From contig CANMKS010000001.1 in assembly GCA_947498645.1 (NCBI GenBank), positions 124,001 to 188,000 of the forward strand: a stretch of 64,000 nt of DNA, written 5' to 3'. Shown in pieces: positions 28,540 through 37,216 of this stretch. Numbering within the stretch: the first letter of the stretch is position 1; the number at the start of each line of letters is the position of its first letter. Source of the stretch: an uncultured Paracoccaceae bacterium. GTDB taxonomy: Bacteria; Pseudomonadota; Alphaproteobacteria; Rhodobacterales; Rhodobacteraceae. A program made the translations under genes and the position numbers. Under the pieces are notes generated by a model. That model made no database searches and had not been told where the DNA came from. It saw nothing but the letters and a program-made list of their open reading frames with translations.

Positions 28540-29505
28540 ATGATTTCTGCAGCGCCAGTTATCTACATTCTTATTTTTGTCGCCGTCCTGGCGCTTGTTC
28601 AGGGGGCCTATCTGGTCATCTTTGGCAAGTCGATCAGCATGGACGGCAAGGTCAATCGCCGCCTGGATATGCTCGACAAGGGTGGCAACCGCGAACAGGT
28701 GCTTGATCAACTCCGCAAGGAAATGACCCAGCACATGCGGTCGCAGAGTATTCCGATTTACTCTTTGTTGGCGGATAAGGCGCAGAAGGCGAACATTGCC
28801 TTCAGTCCAACACAGATCATGTTGCTGATGGTTGTGGTCAGCGGTGCGGCCTTTGCGATGCTGTCTGTTCTGACATCGGTCAGCCTTCCAATCCAGTGTG
28901 TTGTTGCAGTGCTAATGGGTGTTGGCGGAGTGTATGTCTGGATCAGCAGCAAAGCCAAAAAGCGCATGAATATGCTTGCGGAACAATTGCCGGAGGCGGT
29001 TGAACTTATGGTACGCTCTTTGCGCGTTGGTCATCCGTTTTCGTCTGCTGTTGGGATTGTATCACGCGAGGTTCCCGACCCGCTTGGTACGGAAATGGGC
29101 ATGATCTCGGATGAAGCCGCCTATGGCCGCGATATGGGTGAAACGCTCAAGGCCATGGCGGAACGGCTGGACAACCAGGATTTACGCTTCCTCGCCGTTG
29201 CTGTGACAATCCAGCAGACATCGGGTGGCAACCTGGCAGAGATCCTTGACGGATTGGCCAAGGTGATCCGGGCCCGGTTCCGTCTTTTCCGTCGTGTTGC
29301 CGCCATCACCGCCGAGGCGAAATGGTCCGGCAACCTGCTATCCGCCTTCCCGATTGTGGCTTTGCTGGGCATCAATATGGTGAAGCCCGACTACTATGAC
29401 GAAGTCATGCTCAGCCCACTTTTCATTCCTGCCTGTCTGATCGTTGCTGCATTCCTTGTGGTCAATCTGATCGTGATGCGCGCACTTGTGAACATTAAGG
29501 TTTAG
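28540..29505 (+). CDS. tadB: Inner-membrane platform protein TadB
   Basis: 321 residues with the type II secretion F domain (EQLPEAVELMVRSLRVGHPFSSAVGIV, LAVAVTIQQTSGGNLAEILDGLAKVIRARFRLFRRVAAITAEAKWSG). Membrane segments lie at about residues 5-27, 88-130 and near the C-terminus (ACLIVAAFLVVNLIVM). TadB and TadC together form the platform on which CpaF acts. It begins five bases after cpaF. Confidence 0.95.
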   Translation: MISAAPVIYILIFVAVLALVQGAYLVIFGKSISMDGKVNRRLDMLDKGGNREQVLDQLRKEMTQHMRSQSIPIYSLLADKAQKANIAFSPTQIMLLMVVVSGAAFAMLSVLTSVSLPIQCVVAVLMGVGGVYVWISSKAKKRMNMLAEQLPEAVELMVRSLRVGHPFSSAVGIVSREVPDPLGTEMGMISDEAAYGRDMGETLKAMAERLDNQDLRFLAVAVTIQQTSGGNLAEILDGLAKVIRARFRLFRRVAAITAEAKWSGNLLSAFPIVALLGINMVKPDYYDEVMLSPLFIPACLIVAAFLVVNLIVMRALVNIKV

Positions 29506-29514
29506 GACCTCGCC

Positions 29515-30489
29515 ATGGATCTGGAACAAATTCAAACAATGATCACCGATTTGCTGGGCCCTTTTGGCCCGCTGATGATCGTGGGTCTGCTTGGGGTCTT
29601 TTTGATCCTGATCACCTTGCCTGTGCTGCTGAAAAAAGAAGTCGATCCACTCGACAAGCTCAAACAGTCGAGCCATAGCTCTGCAAAGTCTTCAGACAAG
29701 GGTGCGCAGCTTCGGGCGCCCAGCAATAAGGACAAGCTGGAGAAGTACTCCAACTTCCTGGAGCCGCAAAACGCCGAAGAATACTCCGCCGTCAAGCTCA
29801 AGCTGATGCAGGCTGGCTATCGCGGCAAGAACTCCGTGCGCATCTTCTATTTCATGCAGTTTACACTGGGGATCTTTGGCTTGCTGCTGGGCGGTGGCTA
29901 CGCGCTTTATCAGATGACTCAGGTTGAACCCTCGACCCAGGATTTGGTCATCTGGATCATGGGACCGGGCGGTGTGGGTTACTTCTTGCCAAAATACTGG
30001 GTTACCCGCCGTCAACAGATGCGCCAGGAAGCCATCATCAACGCATTCCCCGATAGCCTCGACATGATGTTGGTTTGTGTTGAAGCGGGGCAATCACTTG
30101 ATCAATCCATCATGCGTGTCTCGACCGAGTTGAAATCAGGTTTTCCCGAATTGGCCGAAGAGTTTGAGATTGTCGGTCAGGAATCCAAAGCCGGCAAGGA
30201 CAAGAATACCGTCCTGAAAGATATGGCCGAGCGCTGCGGCGTCCCGGACATCTCTAGCTTTGTTACCGTGTTGGTGCAGTCTTCGCAGTTTGGTACGTCC
30301 ATCTCTGACGCGCTGCGCGTCTATGCGTCGGAAATGCGGGACAAGCGCGTCATGCGCGCCGAAGAGGCCGCCAACAAATTGCCGACCAAGATGACACTGG
30401 CGACAATGATGTTGACGGTCCCGCCCTTGATGGCGATGCTGATCGGACCATCCATTTACGCGATTGCCGTGAACCTCGGGGGGGGTTGA
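29515..30489 (+). CDS. tadC: Inner-membrane platform protein TadC
   Basis: 324 residues, the second F-domain protein of the platform: NAFPDSLDMMLVCVEAGQSLDQSIMRVSTEL and MAERCGVPDISSFVTVLVQSSQFGTSISDALRVYASEMRDKR. Membrane segments lie at 17-38, about 113-160 and the C-terminus (LATMMLTVPPLMAMLIGPSIYAI). It is nine bases after tadB. A downstream lipoprotein begins six bases later. Confidence 0.95.
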   Translation: MDLEQIQTMITDLLGPFGPLMIVGLLGVFLILITLPVLLKKEVDPLDKLKQSSHSSAKSSDKGAQLRAPSNKDKLEKYSNFLEPQNAEEYSAVKLKLMQAGYRGKNSVRIFYFMQFTLGIFGLLLGGGYALYQMTQVEPSTQDLVIWIMGPGGVGYFLPKYWVTRRQQMRQEAIINAFPDSLDMMLVCVEAGQSLDQSIMRVSTELKSGFPELAEEFEIVGQESKAGKDKNTVLKDMAERCGVPDISSFVTVLVQSSQFGTSISDALRVYASEMRDKRVMRAEEAANKLPTKMTLATMMLTVPPLMAMLIGPSIYAIAVNLGGG

Positions 30490-30495
30490 TCCGAA

Positions 30496-31056
30496 ATGAA
30501 ATTAGGGCCGTGCCTTGCTGGCCTCATCGTACTGACATTGGCCGCCTGCGATACAGGCGGCCTTAGTCGTTCTCCTGATGGCGTTTTCGCGCCGGGGCCG
30601 TCGGGGCCTAGTGATGTGGACGGGCTGTTGGTTGGGCACCGCCTTTTGGCAGCCGGCGAATACGAGCTGGCGCTGAAAGCCTACAACCGGGCCGCCGCCC
30701 AGCAGGGGCTCAACGTTGATACCATGTCGGCCATCGGCTCTGCCAATCTTAGTCTGGGGCGGCTTGGGCAGGCCGAACGTTGGATGCGGCGGGCCGTCGA
30801 AGAAGACCCGACATTTCCGCCCGCATGGAACAACCTGGGTGTTATTCTGATGGAAAGAGGCGAAGTGGCTGAAGCGAGCGAGGTTTTTCGACGCGCATTT
30901 GCCGCAGATAACGGAAATTCAGACGAAATTCGCGAGAATTTGCGCTTAGCGCTCGCAAATTTGGAAAATCCGGGCAATAGTGAGATACAACAAAATCAGA
31001 ACTTTAATCTGATCCGACGGGGTGCAGGCGACTTCGTACTCATGTCGGACCTATAG
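30496..31056 (+). CDS. tadD: TadD-like TPR lipoprotein, first copy
   Basis: 186 residues. A signal peptide with lipobox LAAC places the lipid at C18. After a Pro/Gly-rich spacer, about three tetratricopeptide repeats follow (GHRLLAAGEYELALKAYNRAA, GSANLSLGRLGQAERWMRRAV, NNLGVILMERGEVAEASEVFRRA). TadD-type lipoproteins are needed for pilus biogenesis and may act like the PilF pilotin, which helps the secretin assemble. The C-terminal 35 residues are Asn/Gln rich. Confidence 0.9.
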   Translation: MKLGPCLAGLIVLTLAACDTGGLSRSPDGVFAPGPSGPSDVDGLLVGHRLLAAGEYELALKAYNRAAAQQGLNVDTMSAIGSANLSLGRLGQAERWMRRAVEEDPTFPPAWNNLGVILMERGEVAEASEVFRRAFAADNGNSDEIRENLRLALANLENPGNSEIQQNQNFNLIRRGAGDFVLMSDL

Positions 31057-31083
31057 GCAAGAGCAGCAAAAGGACGCAGAAAC

Positions 31084-31938
31084 ATGCGCCACCCAATCTT
31101 TCTTACGCTTTGTGCGGCGGTCATTGGCCTGTCCGCATGCGAAAAATCTGATGAAGCAGAGGTCGAACGTGCCCTGCAAGATCTCAATGTCGTCGATGAG
31201 TCCAACCTCAATGACGTGATGTTGACCGTTGGCGACCCCAATGAAGCGGTGAATTACTTTGCCGGTGCCAATGCAAATGATCCGGGCCGGATCGATCTGC
31301 AACGCGGTTTGGCAAAATCACTTGTCCGCGCAGGCCGCAACGCCGAGGCCGTCCCCGCCTGGCAGCAGGTCGTCGCCCACGAAGAAAGCGGCAGCGGTGA
31401 TCGGGTTGAACTGGCGGATGCTTACATTCGCAACAACCGTTGGGATGATGCCGCAGCGACACTCAACATGATCCCTCCCACATTTGAGACCTTCAAGCGT
31501 TATCGCCTCGAAGCCATGGTCGCAGATAGTCGCCAGCAATGGGACAAGGCCGACAGCTTTTATGAAACAGCGGTTGGGCTGACGACGCGCCCTGCTTCAG
31601 TCTATAACAATTGGGGTTACTCCAAACTGACCCGCGGTGAGTATGCAGAGGCAGAGCGGCTTTTTGTCGATGCCTTGCGCTTCAATGACGACATGTTCAC
31701 TGCCAAGAACAACCTTGTTCTGGCGCGGGGCGCGCAGCGCAACTATGCCATCCCCGTAGTGCCGATGAGCCAGACAGAGCGTGCGCAGCTGATGCACACC
31801 ATGGCACTGGCAGCGATCAAGCAAAATGATGTCTCCATCGGCAAATCGCTCTTGGCTGACGCCATCGAAACCCATCCTCAGTATTTTGAGGAAGCCGCGC
31901 GCGCCTTGGAGGCGCTCGAAAACAACGCGGTGAATTAA
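31084..31938 (+). CDS. TadD-like TPR lipoprotein, second copy
   Basis: 284 residues with lipobox LSAC (C19, followed by EKSDEAEVERALQDL). TPR-like helices run through the protein (LAKSLVRAGRNAEAVPAWQQV, LADAYIRNNRWDDAAATLNM, NNWGYSKLTRGEYAEAERLF). It shares architecture but little sequence with the first copy. It probably acts in the outer-membrane part of the tad machine. Two TPR lipoproteins in a row fit a duplicated or split pilotin function. The exact partner is unknown. Confidence 0.87.
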   Translation: MRHPIFLTLCAAVIGLSACEKSDEAEVERALQDLNVVDESNLNDVMLTVGDPNEAVNYFAGANANDPGRIDLQRGLAKSLVRAGRNAEAVPAWQQVVAHEESGSGDRVELADAYIRNNRWDDAAATLNMIPPTFETFKRYRLEAMVADSRQQWDKADSFYETAVGLTTRPASVYNNWGYSKLTRGEYAEAERLFVDALRFNDDMFTAKNNLVLARGAQRNYAIPVVPMSQTERAQLMHTMALAAIKQNDVSIGKSLLADAIETHPQYFEEAARALEALENNAVN

Positions 31939-31943
31939 ATCCG

Positions 31944-32435
31944 ATGGGGATGACAGCGCAGGCCGCATACTGGTTTCTTCCGGCTGTGATCCCCATCGCC
32001 ATCTATATTTCATGGAACGACATGCGTTCCATGAAGATCACCAATAATTCGCTGATTGTCCTGCTGGCGGCCTATGCGGTGCTTGGTCCCTTCGCCTTTG
32101 GGCTAGAGATGTATCTGTGGCAGTGGCTCAATTTTCCTGTTGTGCTGATCATCTGCATGGCGCTCTGGGCACTGCGGACCATGGGTGGTGGTGACGCCAA
32201 GATGATAGCAGTCATGGCCCCCTTCTTTTTGGTTGATGATGTGATTCTCATCATGAAACTATTTGCCGCATCGCTTTTGGGGGCCCTGGCCATCCACAGC
32301 CTGTTTCGCTTTACGTCACTCAAAAACATCGCGCCTGATTGGCAAAGCTGGCACGCAGGCCGTTATTTTCCAAAGGGTTTTCCACTCAGCATGACCCTTT
32401 TGCTCTATCTTCTTTACGCAGCGGTTTATCGCTAA
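31944..32435 (+). CDS. cpaA: Prepilin peptidase CpaA/TadV
   Basis: 163 residues, the short A24 family without the N-methylation domain. The two catalytic aspartates are in ISWNDMRSMKITNN and GGGDAKMIAV, the family's GxGD-type motif. Four or five membrane segments are present. It should trim the leader from both Flp pilins after the glycine of DEDG. It is the only prepilin peptidase in the window, so it is the natural processing enzyme for them. It starts five bases after the previous gene. Confidence 0.93.
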   Translation: MGMTAQAAYWFLPAVIPIAIYISWNDMRSMKITNNSLIVLLAAYAVLGPFAFGLEMYLWQWLNFPVVLIICMALWALRTMGGGDAKMIAVMAPFFLVDDVILIMKLFAASLLGALAIHSLFRFTSLKNIAPDWQSWHAGRYFPKGFPLSMTLLLYLLYAAVYR

Positions 32436-32558
32436 ATGTGGGCAATGCCTTGGACAGGAACATGTTTGTTCACTATTTCGCCATAATGGCCTGTAAAATA
32501 CAGCAAAGGCCGCATGGTGGGCGGCAATGACAGTCTTTTTTGATGGGCGGACCGAACT

Positions 32559-33869
32559 ATGAATGTGCAAGCCTCTGGCGTAATGGCCCCCCCGGCGCCA
32601 CGGAACCTCGAAGCGATGCAGTTGCCGATGGCGATGATGCGCGACATTCTGATCAAGACTATGTTCCGGATGAACCTAGATCTGGTGACGGATATCAGCC
32701 GGGCCATTTGCCTGCCCGTACCGGTGACACAAGAACTGGTCGATCTGGCCCGTGGACAACGTCTGCTTGAGGCGACAGGTACGCTCAACGCCAACAGTGG
32801 CAATGAAATGGGCTATCAGCTAACCGATGCTGGCCGCGCGCGTGCGCTTGATGCTGCATCACAATCTGAATACTACGGCGCGATGCCCGTGCCGCTTGAC
32901 ATCTATCGCCAACAGATCGAGCGTCAGTCGATCCGCAACATCCAGATCACGCGCGATCAGTTGCAAACAGCCATGGGCCATCTGGTTCTGCCCGATGATC
33001 TTTTGTCAAACCTTGGCCCGGCAGTCAGTGCGGGCCGTTCGATCCTGATGTATGGCCCGCCGGGCAACGGTAAATCCTCTATCTCGAATGGTATTCGTGA
33101 CGCCTTGGGTGACAAGATCTACGTGCCCCGCGCGATCGAGTATTCCGGCCAGGTGATCACGGTCTATGACCCGATCGTCCATAGCGCTGCCGAAGATGAT
33201 GTGGATGATCCCAACAGCCTGCGCCGCACATCTGGCCGCTTTGACACACGCTATGTCCGTTGCGAACGGCCGACAGTGATCACCGGTGGTGAATTGTCGC
33301 TGTCAATGCTGGACCTTGTCTATAACCCGACGGCGCGCACCTATCAGGCACCCTTGCAGCTAAAATCAACCGGCGGCATCTTCATCGTGGACGACCTTGG
33401 GCGTCAGGCCGAGCCGCCGCAGACACTTGTGAACCGTTGGATCGTTCCTCTGGAGGAAAACAAGGATATCCTCGCCCTGCAATCGGGTGAGAAATTCGAA
33501 GTGCCGTTCGATACGCTTGTCGTCTTCTCGACCAACTTCCACCCCAACGCGATCTTCGACAAAGCGGCGCTGCGTCGTATTTTCTACAAGATCAAGATTG
33601 ATGGACCAAATCAGGAAGACTTCCTCAAAATCTTTGCAATGGTGGCCCGCAAGCGGAAAATGCCACTTGATGAGGATACGCTCGTTCACCTGCTTAACGT
33701 CCGCTACCCGGAAATCGAAAATGTCTACGCTAACTACCAACCGATCTTCCTGATCGATCAGATGATCTCAATCTGCGAGTTCGAAGGCATCCCCTATCAG
33801 ATGTCGCCGGACCTGATTGATCGTGCATGGGCGAACATGTTCGTCCGCGAGGAAGAGATCATTCACTAG
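32559..33869 (+). CDS. AAA ATPase linked to the tad locus, function unknown
   Basis: 436 residues. Residues 25-110 look like a small helical, winged-helix-type domain. The ATPase core has Walker A GPPGNGKSS (166-174), Walker B IFIVDD (274-279), sensor 1 FSTN (323-326) and candidate arginine fingers R339 and R340. The segment from 350 on has a helical lid (LLNVRYPEIENVYANYQPIFLIDQMISICEFEGI). No membrane segment or protease motif. The same kind of ATPase is often near tad or secretion genes in this group, but I know of no assigned role. It follows cpaA by 123 bases and is closed by a terminator. Confidence 0.8.
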   Translation: MNVQASGVMAPPAPRNLEAMQLPMAMMRDILIKTMFRMNLDLVTDISRAICLPVPVTQELVDLARGQRLLEATGTLNANSGNEMGYQLTDAGRARALDAASQSEYYGAMPVPLDIYRQQIERQSIRNIQITRDQLQTAMGHLVLPDDLLSNLGPAVSAGRSILMYGPPGNGKSSISNGIRDALGDKIYVPRAIEYSGQVITVYDPIVHSAAEDDVDDPNSLRRTSGRFDTRYVRCERPTVITGGELSLSMLDLVYNPTARTYQAPLQLKSTGGIFIVDDLGRQAEPPQTLVNRWIVPLEENKDILALQSGEKFEVPFDTLVVFSTNFHPNAIFDKAALRRIFYKIKIDGPNQEDFLKIFAMVARKRKMPLDEDTLVHLLNVRYPEIENVYANYQPIFLIDQMISICEFEGIPYQMSPDLIDRAWANMFVREEEIIH

Positions 33870-33898
33870 TGCTGTCCATTCGACATTCCCAAGCAACT

Positions 33899-33928
33899 GG
33901 CTTCCCTCTACGCTGAGGGAAGCCTTTT
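33899..33928 (+). terminator. Intrinsic terminator closing the tad locus
   Basis: A perfect 10-bp stem, GGCTTCCCTC with GAGGGAAGCC, six-base loop TACGCT, followed by TTTTT. It lies 30 bases after the AAA ATPase stop. Confidence 0.88.
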
Positions 33929-33944
33929 TCGTTGAGGAACTGGA

Positions 33945-34730
33945 ATGGAGCAATGCATAGGCATCGCTGGATGCGGCCGTATGGGTTTGGGCATGTTGCG
34001 TAACCTGCAAAAGGCGGGCTTCGTTGCGCGCGGGTTTGATGTGCGGCAGGTACCGGGTGTTGGTCGTGATATCGATGCATTTGCCAAGGGCTTGCAGACG
34101 TTGATCACGGTTGTCCGTGACATAGTTGAAACCGATGCGGTGCTTTTTGACGATCAGGCGCTTGTCACACGTGCCGCACAGCTGAAGCGGATCGTCATCA
34201 GCTCAACCCTGTCGCCGCGTTACGTGAAGGCACTGCGGGCCCGCGTGCCCGACCATATCACCTTGATCGACGCGCCCATGTCGGGTGCGCAGATCAAAGC
34301 GGATGCCGGCACACTGACATTCATGACAGGCGGCCCTGCCGGCGACATTGCTCCACTCCTCTCAGCGATGGGGCAAAAGGTGCATCATATGGGGGGTTTC
34401 GGCGCAGGCATGACCGCCAAAGTGCTCAACAACCTGTTGGCAGCCTCCAATACTGCAATGACGCGGCTGGTTCTGGATTGGGCTGACGCCGCCGGGGTTG
34501 ATGAGGCCAGTCTTCTGGCGCTGATCAACAACGCTTCTGGGCAAAACTGGCTGGCCTCCGGCTTTGATGAGATCGAGTTCGCCCGTGATGGCTATGACAC
34601 TGACAACACTATTGGAATTTTGGTCAAGGACGTGGCCTCTGCGCTCGACATCGCAGGTGATACTGAAACCGAGCTGCCACGTGCCGTACAAACGGCGCTG
34701 CGTGGCCTGCAACCGCGGCCCAAAGCGTAA
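33945..34730 (+). CDS. NAD(P)-dependent dehydrogenase of the 3-hydroxyisobutyrate family
   Basis: 261 residues. The N-terminal Rossmann motif is GIAGCGRMGLGMLRNL. DAPMSGAQIKADAGTLTFMTGG is the substrate-binding serine-glycine segment, and the catalytic lysine lies in MTAKVLNNLLAASNTA. It is shorter than the usual 290 or so residues. The ribosome site is GAGGAAC. The substrate is not predictable from sequence. Its TAA stop lies within a palindromic repeat. It stands between the tad locus and the helicase gene with no obvious link to either. Confidence 0.87.
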   Translation: MEQCIGIAGCGRMGLGMLRNLQKAGFVARGFDVRQVPGVGRDIDAFAKGLQTLITVVRDIVETDAVLFDDQALVTRAAQLKRIVISSTLSPRYVKALRARVPDHITLIDAPMSGAQIKADAGTLTFMTGGPAGDIAPLLSAMGQKVHHMGGFGAGMTAKVLNNLLAASNTAMTRLVLDWADAAGVDEASLLALINNASGQNWLASGFDEIEFARDGYDTDNTIGILVKDVASALDIAGDTETELPRAVQTALRGLQPRPKA

Positions 34731-34752
34731 GGTGGGTCTTGACCCACCTTAC
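34727..34752. repeat. Palindromic intergenic repeat, copy C
   Basis: A perfect palindrome apart from its centre: GTAAGGTGGGTCT followed by TGACCCACCTTAC. Its first bases supply the TAA stop of the upstream dehydrogenase gene, and it ends 20 bases before the helicase ATG. Same family as the copies at 9578, 12211 and 63413. Confidence 0.78.
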
Positions 34753-34772
34753 ATGAACGGCAGTTTAGGCAC

Positions 34773-37178
34773 ATGAGCACCCTGCCCCCCAAGTTTCAGA
34801 ACTGGTTCGCATCACGCGGCTGGGACATCCACCCACATCAACAACAGATGCTGGATCTGACGCACGACCCCGCACTGATGCTGATCGCCCCCACGGGCGG
34901 GGGCAAAACACTCGCCGGGTTCCTACCCACTCTGATTGCACTGCAAGACGGGGACCACCGCGGTCTGCACACGCTCTATGTTTCGCCGCTCAAGGCCCTC
35001 GCTGCGGACATCAAACGCAACCTGCGCACGCCCGTGGCCGAAATGAGCCTGCCCATCCGCATCGAAGACAGGACCGGTGACACATCCTACACCCAAAAGC
35101 GGCGCCAACGTGCAGACCCGCCGCATGTTCTGCTGACCACACCTGAATCGCTGGCCCTGCTGACAAGCTACGAAGACGCCCCGCATATCTTCAAAGGACT
35201 GCAACGGATCATTGTCGATGAAATCCACGCCCTGGCCGAAAGCAAACGCGGTGATCAGCTCATGCTCGCGCTCAGTCGCCTGCAAAGCCTCGCACCGGAT
35301 ATGCGCCGGGTCGGACTTTCCGCAACGGTCGAGGACCCTGCCGCGATCGCCCGCGAACTGGCACCGCATCCGGCGGAATGCACTATCATCAACGCTGATC
35401 CCGGCCCGGACCCAGATATTGCCATGCTTGTGACCGACGAGAAACCGCCCTGGTCCGGGGGTGGGGCGAAATACGCAATCCCCGCCGTGCTGGAAGAGGT
35501 CAAGAGGCACAAAACCACGCTTATTTTCCACAACACCCGCGCCCAGGCCGAGATTTTCTTTCACAGTCTCTGGCTCGCCAACACCGATGATTTGCCCATC
35601 GGCATACACCACGGATCACTGGCCCGCGAGCAACGTGAAAAAGTCGAAAGCGCGATGGTTGCTGGTCATCTGCGCGCGATTGTCTGCACCGGTTCGCTCG
35701 ACCTTGGTATTGACTGGGGCGATGTTGACCTTGTCATACAGGTAGGCGCACCCAAAAACGTCAAACGATTGGTGCAGCGAATTGGACGCGCCAACCATCG
35801 CTACAACGCACCCTCCAAAGCGCTGTTGGTCCCGGCGAACCGTTTCGAGGTGGTTGAATGTGTGGCGGCCCTTGAAGCGGTAAAGGCCCATGATCTGGAC
35901 GGCGATCCCAAAGGGCCCGGCCCGCGCGATGTGCTGTGCCAACACATCCTGATCACCGCATGTGCCGGGCCATTTGATGCCGATACGCTTTATCAGGAAG
36001 TCACCAGCGTCGGCGCTTATGCTGCTCTTACCCGCGCTGACTTCGACGACTGCCTCGATTTCTGCGCCACCGGCGGCTACGCTTTGCGCGCCTACGACAA
36101 ATGGAAACGCCTGTTGCAACGCCCCGATGGGCAATGGCAATTGCGCGACCCGCGCGCGGCGCAGCGTATCCGCATGAACATCGGTACGATCCAAGACACC
36201 GATACGCTCAAGGTTCGGCTGAAAGGCAACTTCAAACCGCTGGGTGAGGTTGAAGAGGCCTTTGCCGCGACCCTCACCCCCGGCGACACCTTTCTGATAG
36301 GCGGGCAGGTGGTGCGTTACGAAAGCCTGAAGGAAATGACGGTCCAAGTGTCGCGCAGAGCCGACAAGAAACCCAAAATCGCGACCTTCATGGGCACAAA
36401 ATTTGCCAACTCGACGCAGCTTTCGCAGCGTATTCTGCGGATGTTCGACCAACCCGACTGGCCCAACCTGCCCGCACATACCGCCGAATGGCTGGCGTTG
36501 CAGCGAAGGTATTCCAAAATGCCAGAGGCCGATCGCATTCTGGTCGAGAGCTTTCCCCATGAAGGGCGTCACCACATCTGCGTCTACGGCTTTGCCGGGC
36601 GCAATGCGATGCAAACACTGGGCATGTTGCTAACCCAGCGGATGGAGGAAGAGGGCCTGCATCCCATGGGCTTTGTTGCTACTGATTATGCTACATTGAT
36701 ATGGGGTCTGGACCCGGTGACGGACCCTGCCCCCTTGTTCAAAGGCGACAACATTCGTGCCGACTTTGAAACATGGTTGTCTGGCAATGCGGTCATGAAA
36801 AAGACGTTTCGCGGGGCGGCCACGATCGCGGGGTTGATCGAACGCAACCTGCCGCAGGCGCGCAAAAGCGGACGTCAGGCCACATTTTCCTCCGACATCC
36901 TTTATGACACGCTGTCGAAATACGATCCCGATCATTTGATGCTGCAAATCACCCGCGAAGAAGCAATGCGCGGCTTGGTTGATTTTGGCCGGATCGAGGA
37001 AATGTTGACCCGCACGGAGGGGCGGATTGATCACCTGATCCTCGATAGGGTCACGCCCCTTTCACTGCCGATGTTTCTTGAAATGGGCCGCGTTTCGGTC
37101 GCGGGCGCCGCGCAAGAGCGCATATTGGAGGAAGAAGCCGCAAGGCTCATGGATGCGGCAGGTGTTACCCAACTTTGA
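34773..37178 (+). CDS. Ligase-associated DNA damage response DEXH helicase (Lhr type)
   Basis: 801 residues. Motif I is APTGGGKTLAGF (from 39), motif II is DEIH (149-152), SAT follows in RVGLSATVEDP, and motif VI is LVQRIGRANHR. The Lhr-type winged-helix and C-terminal domains occupy the second half. This helicase is normally encoded with PdeM, an exonuclease and an ATP-dependent ligase as a repair set. Here only PdeM is adjacent. It is read from an ATG 20 bases after a palindromic repeat, with a weak ribosome site. Confidence 0.93.
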   Translation: MSTLPPKFQNWFASRGWDIHPHQQQMLDLTHDPALMLIAPTGGGKTLAGFLPTLIALQDGDHRGLHTLYVSPLKALAADIKRNLRTPVAEMSLPIRIEDRTGDTSYTQKRRQRADPPHVLLTTPESLALLTSYEDAPHIFKGLQRIIVDEIHALAESKRGDQLMLALSRLQSLAPDMRRVGLSATVEDPAAIARELAPHPAECTIINADPGPDPDIAMLVTDEKPPWSGGGAKYAIPAVLEEVKRHKTTLIFHNTRAQAEIFFHSLWLANTDDLPIGIHHGSLAREQREKVESAMVAGHLRAIVCTGSLDLGIDWGDVDLVIQVGAPKNVKRLVQRIGRANHRYNAPSKALLVPANRFEVVECVAALEAVKAHDLDGDPKGPGPRDVLCQHILITACAGPFDADTLYQEVTSVGAYAALTRADFDDCLDFCATGGYALRAYDKWKRLLQRPDGQWQLRDPRAAQRIRMNIGTIQDTDTLKVRLKGNFKPLGEVEEAFAATLTPGDTFLIGGQVVRYESLKEMTVQVSRRADKKPKIATFMGTKFANSTQLSQRILRMFDQPDWPNLPAHTAEWLALQRRYSKMPEADRILVESFPHEGRHHICVYGFAGRNAMQTLGMLLTQRMEEEGLHPMGFVATDYATLIWGLDPVTDPAPLFKGDNIRADFETWLSGNAVMKKTFRGAATIAGLIERNLPQARKSGRQATFSSDILYDTLSKYDPDHLMLQITREEAMRGLVDFGRIEEMLTRTEGRIDHLILDRVTPLSLPMFLEMGRVSVAGAAQERILEEEAARLMDAAGVTQL

Positions 37179-37216
37179 TCCTTGCGCTTGCGCCACACAT
37201 GCGCAAAGAACAATCC

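Noticed and set aside
32450..32479. TTGGAC and TATTTC as a promoter for the AAA ATPase
   Set aside because: The -10 match is poor and the spacing is 18 bases; not strong enough to list.
32491..32503. CTGTAAAATACAG as a LexA box before the AAA ATPase gene
   Set aside because: The gap between CTGT and ACAG is five bases, not eight, and alphaproteobacterial LexA uses GTTC-N7-GTTC.
35616..36614. Minus-strand frame opposite the helicase
   Set aside because: Antisense to conserved Lhr sequence; no ribosome site or domain.
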